NCBI GenBank assembly: GCA_023457495.1
Contig: JAEWLQ010000082.1
Location: 62,001 to 126,000, forward strand
Source: Pseudomonadota bacterium
Lineage (GTDB): Bacteria > Pseudomonadota > Gammaproteobacteria > Steroidobacterales > Steroidobacteraceae
Direction: 5' to 3'
DNA length: 64,000 nt
Shown piece by piece: positions 13,718-22,737 of this stretch (position 1 is the stretch's first letter; the number at the start of each line of letters is the position of its first letter). The notes beneath the pieces were generated by a model. The model did not search any database. It worked only from the letters and a program-made list of their open reading frames with translations, and was not told the DNA's origin. The position numbers were made by a program, and so were the translations under genes.

Positions 13718-14991
13718 TGGACAAGCTGGCATTGCTGGGCGGACCGAAGACGATCGACGCCCCGTTCTCGCGATACAACTCGATCGGCCGCGAGGAAGCG
13801 GACGCGGCGCGCGCCGTGGTCGAGAGCGGCGTGCTGTCGAAGTATCTCGGCTGCTGGGATCCCGATTTCTTCGGCGGCCCCAAGGTGGCGGAGTTCGAGC
13901 GGATGTGCGAGCGCCAGTTCGGCGTCAAACACGCCATCACGGTGAATTCCTGGACCTCCGGCCTGATCGCCGCGGTCGGCGCGCTGGACATCGAGCCCGG
14001 CGACGAGGTGATCGTGTCTCCGTGGACGATGTGCGCAAGCGCCACGGCGATCGTGCACTGGAACGCCATCCCGGTGTTCGCCGACATCGATCCCGAAACT
14101 TTCTGCATCGATCCGAAATCGGTCGAGGCCAACATCACGCCGCAGACGCGCGCGATCATGGCCATCGACATCTTCGGCCAGTCGGCGGACATGGACGCGC
14201 TGCGCGCGCTGGCGCGCAAGCACGACCTCAAGATCATCACCGACGCCGCGCAGGCGCCGGGCGTGAAATACGGCGACCGCGTCGGCGGCACGCTGGCCGA
14301 GATCGGGGGTTTCAGCCTGAACTATCACAAGCACGTGCACACCGGCGAAGGCGGCATCCTCGTCACCGACGACGACGAGCTCGCCGACCGCCTGCGCCTG
14401 ATCCGCAATCATGCGGAGGCCGTCGTGGGCGACAAGGGCGTGACCAAGCTCAACAACATGGTGGGCTACAACTTCCGCCTCGGCGAAATCGAATGCGCCA
14501 TCGGCATCGAGCAGCTCAGGAAGCTGCCGCGGCTCGTGGCCGATCGGCAGCGCGCCGCCGCGCGGCTGGCCGCGCGCCTGTCCAAACTACCCGGCCTGCG
14601 CACGCCCATCGTGCGTCCGGGCAGCACGCATGCCTACTACATGTTCCCGATGGTGCTGGATCTCGCGCGCCTCGGCGTGTCGCGCGCGCGCATCCACGCG
14701 GCGCTCGAGGCCGAGGGCGTGCCCAGCCTCGCGCAGGGCTACGTGAACGTGCACCTGCTGCCCATGTACCAGAAGAAGATCGCCTACGGCTCACACGGCT
14801 TCCCGTGGACTGCGCCGTTCTGCAAGCGCGACGTAAGTTACGCGAAAGGCATCTGCCCGGTGGCCGAGACGCTGCACGATTCCACCTACCTCGGGTTCGA
14901 GATGTGCCAGCACTGGCTGCCCGACGAGGAAGTGGATCTGATGGCGATGGCCTTCGAGAAGGTCTGGTCGCAACTCGGGGCGCTCAAATGA
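13717..14991 (+). CDS. DegT/DnrJ/EryC1 family PLP-dependent sugar aminotransferase
   Basis: 424 aa from ATG 13717 (GAGAGGAACCTG just before). The family's residues are visible: Asp176 in the ITDAAQAPG segment and PLP lysine Lys205 in NYHKHVHTGEGG. It has a C-terminal YVNVHLLPMYQ segment. Enzymes of this group transaminate keto-sugars bound to UDP or dTDP; PseC, which acts after PseB, belongs here. No other DegT-type gene is in the window, so this is the natural partner for the PseB-like dehydratase 7 kb upstream. It overlaps the acetyltransferase gene by 4 bp. Confidence 0.85.
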   Translation: MDKLALLGGPKTIDAPFSRYNSIGREEADAARAVVESGVLSKYLGCWDPDFFGGPKVAEFERMCERQFGVKHAITVNSWTSGLIAAVGALDIEPGDEVIVSPWTMCASATAIVHWNAIPVFADIDPETFCIDPKSVEANITPQTRAIMAIDIFGQSADMDALRALARKHDLKIITDAAQAPGVKYGDRVGGTLAEIGGFSLNYHKHVHTGEGGILVTDDDELADRLRLIRNHAEAVVGDKGVTKLNNMVGYNFRLGEIECAIGIEQLRKLPRLVADRQRAAARLAARLSKLPGLRTPIVRPGSTHAYYMFPMVLDLARLGVSRARIHAALEAEGVPSLAQGYVNVHLLPMYQKKIAYGSHGFPWTAPFCKRDVSYAKGICPVAETLHDSTYLGFEMCQHWLPDEEVDLMAMAFEKVWSQLGALK

Positions 14992-15524
14992 TCTATCGCC
15001 TGTCGGATGACTACTTCGTGCGCGGATTGCGCGAGTCGGACGTGGACGGCCCGTATCCCTCGTGGTTCGAGGACCAGGAAGTCTGCCGCTTCAACTCGCA
15101 TGGCAAGTTCGCGCGCAGCGAGGAGTACTTCCGGCGGTACGTGCGTTCGCTGAATGAGGTCGACTCGGTGGTCTGGGCGATCTGCCATCGCGAACACGGG
15201 CACATCGGCAACATCAGCCTGCAGGCGATCTCGCCGCTCAACCGCAATGCGGAATTCGCGGTGATCCTCGGCGACCGGCGTCACTGGGGCAGCGGTGTCG
15301 GGCGTCTCGCCGGGCGCCAGCTGCTGGCGCACGGTTTCGGCAAGCTCGGTCTCGAGCGTGTGTACTGCGGCACGGCCGCGACCAACACAGCGATGCGCAA
15401 GCTCGCCGCCGCGCTCGACATGCGCGAGGAGGGCGTGCGGCGCCATCACCTGTTCCTCGAGGGGCAGTGGGTGGACGTCGTCGAGTTCGGCGTGTTGCGC
15501 ACGGAGTTCACGGGGCTCGCCTGA
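14988..15524 (+). CDS. GNAT family N-acetyltransferase (RimJ/RimL-like)
   Basis: 178 aa. The acetyl-CoA site is GDRRHWGSGVG, followed by AGRQLLAHGF and the ERVYCGTAATNTAMRKL helix, a layout shared with RimJ/RimL and with the PseH/WecD-like sugar N-acetyltransferases. Directly after a sugar aminotransferase it most likely acetylates the new amino group (PseH-like role), which is inference from context. It overlaps both neighbours (4 bp upstream, 1 bp downstream). Confidence 0.78.
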   Translation: MIYRLSDDYFVRGLRESDVDGPYPSWFEDQEVCRFNSHGKFARSEEYFRRYVRSLNEVDSVVWAICHREHGHIGNISLQAISPLNRNAEFAVILGDRRHWGSGVGRLAGRQLLAHGFGKLGLERVYCGTAATNTAMRKLAAALDMREEGVRRHHLFLEGQWVDVVEFGVLRTEFTGLA

Positions 15525-16432
15525 TGCTCACTCTCGTCAGTCACGACGCCGGCGGCGCAGAAATCCTCAGTAGTTATCTGCGACGCCAGTCCGTGCCCGC
15601 CGTTTGCGTGCTGGGCGGACCGGCGCGCTCGATCTTCGCGCGCAAGTGCGCGGCGCTGCGCGAGGCGGAGCTCGATGCCGCGCTGGCCGGCGCGAGCTTC
15701 GTGCTCTGCGGCACGAGCTGGCAGTCCGATCTCGAGTGGCAAGCGCTGCGCCGAGCGCGCTCGCTCGGCATCCCGACGGCCGCGTTCCTCGATCACTGGG
15801 TGAATTTCCGCGAGCGCTTCGTGCGAAATGCCGAGCAGCACCTGCCTGACGAAATCTGGGTGGGTGACGAATATGCGCGCGGTATCGCGCGCGCCGCCTT
15901 TGATGGGCTTCCGGTGAAGTTGGTCGACAATCCATACGTCGACGACGTGCGCGCCGAGCTCGATGCCGCGGTGCCGCGCGCGCCGCGCGCCGCCGGTACG
16001 CATGTGCTGTACGTCTGCGAGCCCGTGCGCGAACACGCGCTGCGCCAGCATGGCGACGAGCGTTTCTGGGGCTACGTCGAAGAGGACGCGGCCGAGTTTT
16101 TCCTGCGCCACATCGCCGATGCGTTGCCCGGCGTGGCGCGCATCGTGGTGCGCGCGCATCCGTCCGAACCCGCGGACAAATACGCGTGGATGAGCGACCG
16201 CGCGCGCGCGCCGCTCGAATTCTCGCGCGGCCGTTCGCTCGCCGAGGACATCTCCGCGGCCGACGTCGTGGTCGGCTGCGAGTCGATGGCCATGGTCGTC
16301 GCGCTGTATGGCGGCAAGCGCGTGTTGAGCAGTATTCCACCGGGTGGGCGCGCATGTGTGCTGCCGCACGCCGAGATTCAATCCCTTTCGAGTTTGTTGG
16401 AGCGAGGTACCCATGAAAACCGAGTCGCGTGA
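15524..16432 (+). CDS. Uncharacterised GT-B-like polysaccharide biosynthesis protein
   Basis: 302 aa from ATG 15524, which overlaps the previous TGA. I do not recognise the family with certainty. The N-terminus (LVSHDAGGAEILSSYLR) and a second Rossmann-like half (VLYVCEPVREHALRQ, RIVVRAHPSE, DISAADVVVGCESMAMVVALYGGKRV) read like a GT-B glycosyltransferase or a UDP-sugar 2-epimerase/PseG-type fold. The C-terminal half carries the His-Pro and Glu-Ser-Met positions usually near the donor nucleotide. Its place between a GNAT and an N-acetyl sugar amidotransferase suggests a step in the same sugar pathway. It overlaps the next gene by 20 bp. Confidence 0.6.
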   Translation: MLTLVSHDAGGAEILSSYLRRQSVPAVCVLGGPARSIFARKCAALREAELDAALAGASFVLCGTSWQSDLEWQALRRARSLGIPTAAFLDHWVNFRERFVRNAEQHLPDEIWVGDEYARGIARAAFDGLPVKLVDNPYVDDVRAELDAAVPRAPRAAGTHVLYVCEPVREHALRQHGDERFWGYVEEDAAEFFLRHIADALPGVARIVVRAHPSEPADKYAWMSDRARAPLEFSRGRSLAEDISAADVVVGCESMAMVVALYGGKRVLSSIPPGGRACVLPHAEIQSLSSLLERGTHENRVA

Positions 16433-17666
16433 GAGCCGGCAACCGCTGCCGGGAATCCAGTACTGCGTGCGCTGCTGCGTCCCGCAGACGCAGGAAGGCG
16501 TGAACTTCGACGAACTCGGCGTGTGCACCGCGTGCCGCTCCTCCGAGCAGAAGATGCACATCGACTGGACGGCCCGCGAGAAAGCGCTGCGCCGCATCCT
16601 CGAGGACGCGAAGGCCAAGGCGGGTAACGCCTATGACTGCGTGCTGCCCATCTCGGGCGGCAAAGACAGCTTCTTCCAGGCGCACGTACTCACGAAGATC
16701 TACGGCCTGCGACCGCTCGCGGTGACCTTCAGCCACAACTGGTTCTCCGAGACCGGTCTGTACAACCTGTGGCGCTGCCTCGAGGTGTTCAATCTTGATC
16801 ACCTGCAGTTCACGCCAGCGCGCGGACTCGTCAACAAGCTCGCGCGCAAGTCGCTCGACGCGATCGGCGACTCCTGCTGGCACTGCCACTCGGGCGTCGG
16901 CGCCTTCCCGATGCAGGTGGCGACCAACTTCAAGATCCCGCTGCTCGTCTGGGGTGAATCGATCGCCGAGAACGACGGCCGCGCGTCGTACGAGAACCCG
17001 ACGCACAAGTTCGACCGCGACTACTTCACCAAGGTCTCGGCTCGGCTGACGGCCGACGAGATGGTGGGCGGTGAGATCACCGCGAAAGAGATGCACGCGT
17101 TCGCGCTGCCGTCGTACGAGGAGATCGAGAAGACCGGCGTGTGGGGCATCCATCTTGGCGACTACATCTTCTGGGACGAAGAGCGGCAGACCGAATTCAT
17201 CCGCGACGCCTACGGCTGGCGCGAGACGGAGGTCGAAGGCGCGTACAAGGGCTACAAGAGCGCCGAGTGCATCATGTCGGGCATGCACGACTTCACGTGT
17301 TATCTCAAGCGCGGCTTCGGTCGCTCGACCTGGCAGGCCTCGGTCGACGTGCGCAACGGCCTCATGACACGCGAGGAAGGCTTCGAGCTCATCAAGAAAC
17401 ACGACCAGGAGCGCCCGCAGGCGCTGGATTACTACCTCGAGATCACGGGCCTCTCCGAAGAGGAGTTCTACAAGGTGATGGGCACCAAGCGCCTCGACGA
17501 GATCCGCAAGATGGAGCTGCCCGTGCGCGCGAAGACGCGTCCGAACGCGGAGCGCACTGTGCCGTTCGTGCAGCAGCTCATCAACAAGCACCTCAACAAG
17601 CCGGATCCGCGCATCGCGCGCGACGAGCAGGCCGAAGCGCAGCAGAGGGGAAAGAAGGCGTCGTGA
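16413..17666 (+). CDS. N-acetyl sugar amidotransferase (PseA/WbpG/WbuX-like)
   Basis: 417 aa. An ATP-PPase loop SGGKDS (81-86) follows an N-terminal zinc-ribbon-like cysteine set (YCVRCCVPQ and CTACRSS, Cys18/21/22/38/41); a further CWHCHSG lies downstream. This architecture is that of enzymes that convert a sugar acetamido group to acetamidino using ammonia. WbpG normally works with a HisH/HisF-type glutaminase-synthase pair, and no such pair is present in this window. The next gene is an amidase, which could supply ammonia. It overlaps both neighbours. Confidence 0.85.
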   Translation: MKTESRESRQPLPGIQYCVRCCVPQTQEGVNFDELGVCTACRSSEQKMHIDWTAREKALRRILEDAKAKAGNAYDCVLPISGGKDSFFQAHVLTKIYGLRPLAVTFSHNWFSETGLYNLWRCLEVFNLDHLQFTPARGLVNKLARKSLDAIGDSCWHCHSGVGAFPMQVATNFKIPLLVWGESIAENDGRASYENPTHKFDRDYFTKVSARLTADEMVGGEITAKEMHAFALPSYEEIEKTGVWGIHLGDYIFWDEERQTEFIRDAYGWRETEVEGAYKGYKSAECIMSGMHDFTCYLKRGFGRSTWQASVDVRNGLMTREEGFELIKKHDQERPQALDYYLEITGLSEEEFYKVMGTKRLDEIRKMELPVRAKTRPNAERTVPFVQQLINKHLNKPDPRIARDEQAEAQQRGKKAS

Positions 17667-19024
17667 GCAACCTGTTCCTCGAAAATTCCGTTCCCGCGCT
17701 GCTATTGCAGATCGCGGACAAGAAGATCGGCTTCGGCGATCTCGCCGAGACCTGCGCGGCCGCCATCGAAAAATTCGAACCCGCGACCCACGCCTGGGTG
17801 TGCAGCGACCTCGCGCAGGTGCGCGCCGGTGCCGAACGCGCGCAGAAGGAGTTCAAGGCCGGCGAGCCGCTGCGCGCGCTCGAGGGCATGCCCTTCGGCA
17901 TCAAGGATATCTTCAACACGCGCACGTTTCCCACCGAGATGGGCTCGAAACTGTGGAAAGGCTTCACGCCCGGCAACAACGCGCGCGTGGTCGACGCGGT
18001 GCTCGGCGCGGGCGGTGTGGCCGCGGGAAAGACCGTCACCGCGGAGTTCGCGGTGCATGCGCTCAACGACACGCTGAATCCTCACGACCCCAATCTCACG
18101 CCCGGCACGTCCTCGAGCGGCTCGGCCGCGGCCGTGGCGCGCGGCATGGTGCCGTTCGCGCTCGGCACGCAGACCGCGGGCTCGATCGTGCGTCCCGCGA
18201 GCTTCTGCGGAATCTGGGGAATGAAACCCTCCTTCGGGCTCATCCCCCGGACGGGCGTGCTCAAGACCACGGACTCGCTCGACACGATCGGCTTCCTCGC
18301 GACGCATGGCGATTCGCTGCGTCCGCTGCTGGACGCCATCCGCGTTCGCGGGCCTGACTACCCGTTCGTCTATCGCAACGTCGACAAGGCCGGCGACCGC
18401 CCGAAGGCGCAGGGCCGCCCGTGGCGCGTCGGCGTCGTGCGCACCCATACCTGGGATGGCGCGCGCGACTACGCGCGTGCCGCCGTCGACTCGCTCGCGA
18501 AAAAAATTGCGGCGACGCCGGGCTGGGAAGTCGTCGATCTACCGTGGCCCGAGGAGATGCAGTCCACCCACACCGTGCACGCGCAGATCTACGCCAAGTC
18601 GCTGGCTTACTACTTCCAGCAGGAAGCGAAGTCGCTCAAGGAGATCTCGCCCATCATGGCGCGCATGATCGAGGAGGGCCGCGCTGTGCCGAACGACGTT
18701 TACCGAAACGCGCTCGGCGCACAGGAGAACCTGTCGGCCATTGTCGACGAGGTGTTCTCGGGCATCGACGTGGTGTTGTCGCTCGGCACTTCGAGCACGG
18801 CGCCGCCGCGCGACGAAACCGAGCTGCCCGATCCGTCGCTGATCTGGACCCTGTGCCACGTGCCGTCGGTCGGCATCCCGGTGACGCGCAGCCCGGCCGG
18901 GCTGCCGCTCGGCGTGCAGATGACCGCGCGGCGCTGGAACGACTATCTATTGCTGCAGGCAATCGAAGAGCTCGTCGAGAAGGGCGTGTTGCCGAAGGGC
19001 AGCCAGGCCGTGAAGGATCACTGA
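17663..19024 (+). CDS. Amidase-signature family hydrolase
   Basis: 453 aa from GTG 17663 (4-bp overlap). The catalytic triad of the amidase signature family is intact: Lys81 in PFGIKDIF, cis-Ser150 in PGTSSSGSAA and nucleophile Ser174 in TAGSIVRPA. GatA, a relative, releases ammonia from glutamine for a partner enzyme. Here the partner could be the amidotransferase just upstream. That role is inference; a plain amide hydrolase acting on a sugar or peptide is equally possible. No secretion signal is seen, so it is probably cytoplasmic. Confidence 0.85.
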   Translation: MSNLFLENSVPALLLQIADKKIGFGDLAETCAAAIEKFEPATHAWVCSDLAQVRAGAERAQKEFKAGEPLRALEGMPFGIKDIFNTRTFPTEMGSKLWKGFTPGNNARVVDAVLGAGGVAAGKTVTAEFAVHALNDTLNPHDPNLTPGTSSSGSAAAVARGMVPFALGTQTAGSIVRPASFCGIWGMKPSFGLIPRTGVLKTTDSLDTIGFLATHGDSLRPLLDAIRVRGPDYPFVYRNVDKAGDRPKAQGRPWRVGVVRTHTWDGARDYARAAVDSLAKKIAATPGWEVVDLPWPEEMQSTHTVHAQIYAKSLAYYFQQEAKSLKEISPIMARMIEEGRAVPNDVYRNALGAQENLSAIVDEVFSGIDVVLSLGTSSTAPPRDETELPDPSLIWTLCHVPSVGIPVTRSPAGLPLGVQMTARRWNDYLLLQAIEELVEKGVLPKGSQAVKDH

Positions 19025-19028
19025 GTCC

Positions 19029-20840
19029 GTGAGCGCCGCCGCATCATCCCCGAGTCCGCCGGCCGTCCCGGCCGCGCGTCGCACGCTCGTGCTGACGGCG
19101 GCGGGTCGCGCGTGCGCGCCGGCGGGGGCGCGGCTGCTCGGGCCGTGGTGCCACACCGCCGACGAGTTGTTGTCGGGTGGCGCGCCCGCGGAGTCGTCCC
19201 ACTACCACTGGGACGACCGCGCCAAGCTCGCGCGCGATTACGACTACTTGGAGAAGATCCACGCGCGCGCGCTCGATGCGCTCGCGCCCGCGCTGAACGC
19301 GCACCACGGCGTCACACACTCTCGGCGTTATTGGCAGATCCTGCTGGATCCCTGGCTCATGGCCTGGTTGTCCGTGTCGTTCGATCGCTGGGAGTCGCTG
19401 CGCCTCGCCTTCGATGGCGACGCCTCGTTCGCCATCACGTCCGAAGAGCCGCGCGACCGTTCGCCGCCCGGCGACTACTCCGGCTTCATCGACGAGGTGC
19501 TCGCCAACGGTTGGAATGACTGGATGTTCTCGCGCATCGCCGAGTTCCAGTATGCCGCCCGCTGCGACGTGACCGCGTCGGGACGCACGGCCGTGACCGC
19601 GCCGCCTCCGCTGCGCCCCACGAGCCGCGCGGGCGGGCTCGCGCGCCGCGTCGACGGCCTGCTCGCGAAGTTCTCTCGTCGCAGCCGCGTCGCGTTCGTG
19701 CAATCTTATTTCCGCCCGGCGTCGCTGCTGAAGTTGTCGCTCGCGTTGCGACAGCCGCCGCGCGCCTATCTTCACGAATATCCGCCCGATGAATCGCTGG
19801 CGGCGCCCGCGCCGCGGTCGGACGACGCTGCGCGCACCGTGCGCGTGGCGCTGGCGGCCGAGAACGACTTCGAGAAATTCATCGCGGCGCGCCTGTCGCT
19901 CGACCTGCCCGGCAGTGTCGTCGAGGAGTACGCCGCGCTCGCGCGCCGCGCGCGCGCCGTGCCGCAGCAGCCGGCGGTCATCGTGACCGCGACGGCGCAA
20001 TTCACCAACGCGCCGGCCAAGGCGTGGTTCGCGGAGCGCGTCGCGGCGGGTGGCGCGCTGGTGGTGCTGGAGCACGGCGGTTCGTTCCCGGCGCGCCGCG
20101 AGCTGCTCGAATTCGAGGAAGACATGGCGGACGTGCGCGTCCCATGGTTCGCGCCTTATCACCCCAAGCACCGGCAACTGCCGCCGTCGAAACTCGTCGG
20201 CGCGCCGCGCCCGCGCCCGAATGCCTCAGGTCCCTGCCTCGTCATCGCGAACGAGTCGTCGCCGTGGACCTTCCGCGCGCACTTCTACCCGATGTCGCAC
20301 CAGTGCCTGCGTTCTTTCCACATGGTTTGCGACATGGTCGATGCGCTGTCGCCGGCGGTTTCGAGACACGTCAGCATCCGCCCGGCACCCGACCAGGGCT
20401 GGAACCTCGCGAAGTCGTACGCCGCCAAGCTCGGAGAGGCCCGGGTGTCGCGCCGCGGGACGCTCGAAGCCGCGCTCGCGCAAGCGCGGCTCATCGTGTG
20501 CACCTATCCCGAAACCACTTTCTCGGAGGCCATGGCCTCCGGGCTCCCGGTGGTCCTCGTCTATCCACCCGAGATCTACGAACGGCATCCCGTCGCCTTC
20601 CCGTTGCTGGAGGAGATGCGCCGGGCGCGCATCATCTTCCACGACGCCGCCGCGGCAGCCGCGCACGTGTCGGCGGTGTGGAACGATCTGGATGGATGGT
20701 GGAACTCGACCGACGTCGTCGCGGCGAGGCGGGCCTTCCGCGACACCGCCTTGCGTTTCGATGGAGATTGGCTCCGCGAATGGACGGGCTTTCTGCGCTC
20801 GTTCCCGCGGCCGGACAACACAGAGAAGAATTCCCGATGA
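19029..20840 (+). CDS. LIC12162-type surface polysaccharide transferase
   Basis: 603 aa, GTG start 4 bp after the amidase. The N-terminal block (LGPWCHTADE, YHWDDRAKLARDYDYL, NAHHGVTHSRRYWQILLDPW) is the signature arrangement of the LIC12162 family of putative transferases, which is named after a Leptospira O-antigen gene. The C-terminal half reads like GT-B: VVLEHGGSFPA, CTYPETTFSEAMASGLPVVLVYP. The usual length is about 600 aa. It probably transfers a modified sugar during O-antigen or EPS assembly. It overlaps the next gene by 4 bp. Confidence 0.8.
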   Translation: MSAAASSPSPPAVPAARRTLVLTAAGRACAPAGARLLGPWCHTADELLSGGAPAESSHYHWDDRAKLARDYDYLEKIHARALDALAPALNAHHGVTHSRRYWQILLDPWLMAWLSVSFDRWESLRLAFDGDASFAITSEEPRDRSPPGDYSGFIDEVLANGWNDWMFSRIAEFQYAARCDVTASGRTAVTAPPPLRPTSRAGGLARRVDGLLAKFSRRSRVAFVQSYFRPASLLKLSLALRQPPRAYLHEYPPDESLAAPAPRSDDAARTVRVALAAENDFEKFIAARLSLDLPGSVVEEYAALARRARAVPQQPAVIVTATAQFTNAPAKAWFAERVAAGGALVVLEHGGSFPARRELLEFEEDMADVRVPWFAPYHPKHRQLPPSKLVGAPRPRPNASGPCLVIANESSPWTFRAHFYPMSHQCLRSFHMVCDMVDALSPAVSRHVSIRPAPDQGWNLAKSYAAKLGEARVSRRGTLEAALAQARLIVCTYPETTFSEAMASGLPVVLVYPPEIYERHPVAFPLLEEMRRARIIFHDAAAAAAHVSAVWNDLDGWWNSTDVVAARRAFRDTALRFDGDWLREWTGFLRSFPRPDNTEKNSR

Positions 20841-21832
20841 AAACCCAAAAACCCCGTGTGCTGATCACCACCGTCCCGTTCGCGCAGAACAACCGCCTGC
20901 CGATCGAGATGCTCGAGTCTGCCGACATCGACTACGTCATCAATCCGATCGGCCGCAAGCTCAAGGAAGACGAGCTTGCTGACATGATCGGCGACTTCGA
21001 CGTGATGGTCGCCGGCACCGAGCCGATCACCGAGAAGGTGTTCGCGCGCGCGTCGCGCCTGAAGCTCGTCTCGCGGGTCGGCATCGGTCTCGACAGCGTC
21101 GACCTTGTGGCCGCGGAGAAGCGCGGCATCACCGTGTCGTACACGCCCGATGCGCCGGCGCCCGCGGTCGCCGAACTCACGATCGGCCTCATGTTCTCGC
21201 TGCTGCGGTCCATTCACATCTCGAACCAGCAACTGCACGGCGGCCATTGGCAGCGCATCTTCGGACGCCGCATCGCCGAGATCACGCTGGGCATCATCGG
21301 TACCGGTCGCATCGGCACGCGCGTGCTCCGCCGCATCTCGGCGTTCGGTACGCCGCGCGTGCTCGTCAACGACATCAACCCTAACCACAAGCTCGTGCCC
21401 GAATTGAAGCTCGAATGGGTAGGCAAGGACGAGATCTATCGCAACTCCGATCTCATCAGCCTGCACCTGCCGATGACAGCGCAGACGAAGAACATGATCC
21501 GCCGGGAACACCTGAAGGTCATGAAACCCGACGCGTTGATCGTCAACACGTCACGCGGCGGCATCATCAACGAGCAGGACCTCGCCGACGTCATGGGCGA
21601 AGGCCACCTCGGCGGCGCGGCAATCGACGTTTTCGAGCAGGAGCCGTATACCGGGCCTCTCGCGAAGATCGAACGCTGCCTGCTGACTGCGCACATGGGA
21701 TCGATGTCCGTCGATTGCCGCACGCGCATGGAAATCGAAGCGACGGAGGAGGCGGTGCGCTTCCTCACGGGCAAGCCGCTCACCGGCATCGTGCCGCCGA
21801 GCGAATATGAAGTGCAACGCGCGGGACTCTGA
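20837..21832 (+). CDS. D-2-hydroxyacid dehydrogenase (phosphoglycerate dehydrogenase-like)
   Basis: 331 aa. NAD-binding GIIGTGRIGTRVL is followed by the catalytic Arg (NTSRGG), Glu (DVFEQEP) and His (TAHMGSM). It lacks the ACT domain of metabolic SerA. It lies inside the polysaccharide operon, between a transferase and an epimerase and near an HpcH-type aldolase, so it probably handles a hydroxy- or keto-acid precursor of the surface sugar, for instance a glyceric acid-like unit. The substrate is not readable. Confidence 0.8.
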   Translation: MKTQKPRVLITTVPFAQNNRLPIEMLESADIDYVINPIGRKLKEDELADMIGDFDVMVAGTEPITEKVFARASRLKLVSRVGIGLDSVDLVAAEKRGITVSYTPDAPAPAVAELTIGLMFSLLRSIHISNQQLHGGHWQRIFGRRIAEITLGIIGTGRIGTRVLRRISAFGTPRVLVNDINPNHKLVPELKLEWVGKDEIYRNSDLISLHLPMTAQTKNMIRREHLKVMKPDALIVNTSRGGIINEQDLADVMGEGHLGGAAIDVFEQEPYTGPLAKIERCLLTAHMGSMSVDCRTRMEIEATEEAVRFLTGKPLTGIVPPSEYEVQRAGL

Positions 21833-21840
21833 AAAACCAC

Positions 21841-22737
21841 ATGAAAAAAGCATGCGTGTTCGGCGGCTCGGGATTCCTGGGCTCCCACGTCGCCGATCAA
21901 CTCAGCGACGCCGGTTATGAAGTCACGATCTTCGATCGCGTCGCGTCGCGATGGCTGCGCGCCGAGCAGAAGATGATCACCGGCGACATCCTCGACGGCG
22001 ACGCGGTGAACCGCGCGGTCGCGGGCGCGGAAGTCGTCTACAACTTCGCCGCATTGGCCGACCTCAACGCGGGCCTGGACAAACCGCAGCTCACCGCGCA
22101 GATCAACATCCTGGGCGCGATCAACATCCTCGAAGCCTGCCGGCACAATGCGGTGAAGCGCACGGTGTACGCGAGCACCGTCTACGTCTACAGCCGCGAG
22201 GGCGGCTTCTACCGCTGCAGCAAGCAGGCCGCCGAACACTACGTCGAGGAATATCAGCGCGCGTATGGCCTCGATTACACGATCCTGCGTTACGGCTCGC
22301 TGTACGGTCCGCGCACCGACGACACCAACGGCCTCTACCGCGTAGTGCGCGAAGCGGTCGAACACGGCAAGATAAGCTACTACGGCAACGCCGATTCGAT
22401 CCGAGAATACATCCACGTCGGCGATGCCGCGCGCGCGAGCGTCGTGGCGCTGGGCGACGACTTCCGCAACGAAAGCGTGGTGCTCACGGGACACGAACCG
22501 ATGCGCGTCATGGACCTCATGAAGATGCTCGCGGAAATCCTGGGTCTCGAGACGGAGATAGATTTCCGCGACCAGAAACTCTCCGGCCACTACGTCCGCA
22601 CGCCGTATGCCTATCAACCCAAGCTCGGACGGAAGTACACGCCGCCGCTGCACGTCGATCTCGGGCAGGGCCTCCTGCAGCTGATCGAGGATGTGCGCGG
22701 CAGACTCGAGAGCGGAAACAAGGATACGAAGCGATGA
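21841..22737 (+). CDS. NAD-dependent sugar epimerase/dehydratase (extended SDR)
   Basis: 298 aa. NAD motif GGSGFLGSH (8-16), catalytic Tyr124-x3-Lys128 (YRCSK) after ASTVYVYS. The central loop before Tyr is short, with no proline-rich insertion. Relatives epimerise or oxidise nucleotide sugars. It overlaps the FkbM gene by 4 bp. Substrate unknown; the neighbouring aldolase and CMP-transferase suggest a sugar acid pathway. Confidence 0.8.
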   Translation: MKKACVFGGSGFLGSHVADQLSDAGYEVTIFDRVASRWLRAEQKMITGDILDGDAVNRAVAGAEVVYNFAALADLNAGLDKPQLTAQINILGAINILEACRHNAVKRTVYASTVYVYSREGGFYRCSKQAAEHYVEEYQRAYGLDYTILRYGSLYGPRTDDTNGLYRVVREAVEHGKISYYGNADSIREYIHVGDAARASVVALGDDFRNESVVLTGHEPMRVMDLMKMLAEILGLETEIDFRDQKLSGHYVRTPYAYQPKLGRKYTPPLHVDLGQGLLQLIEDVRGRLESGNKDTKR

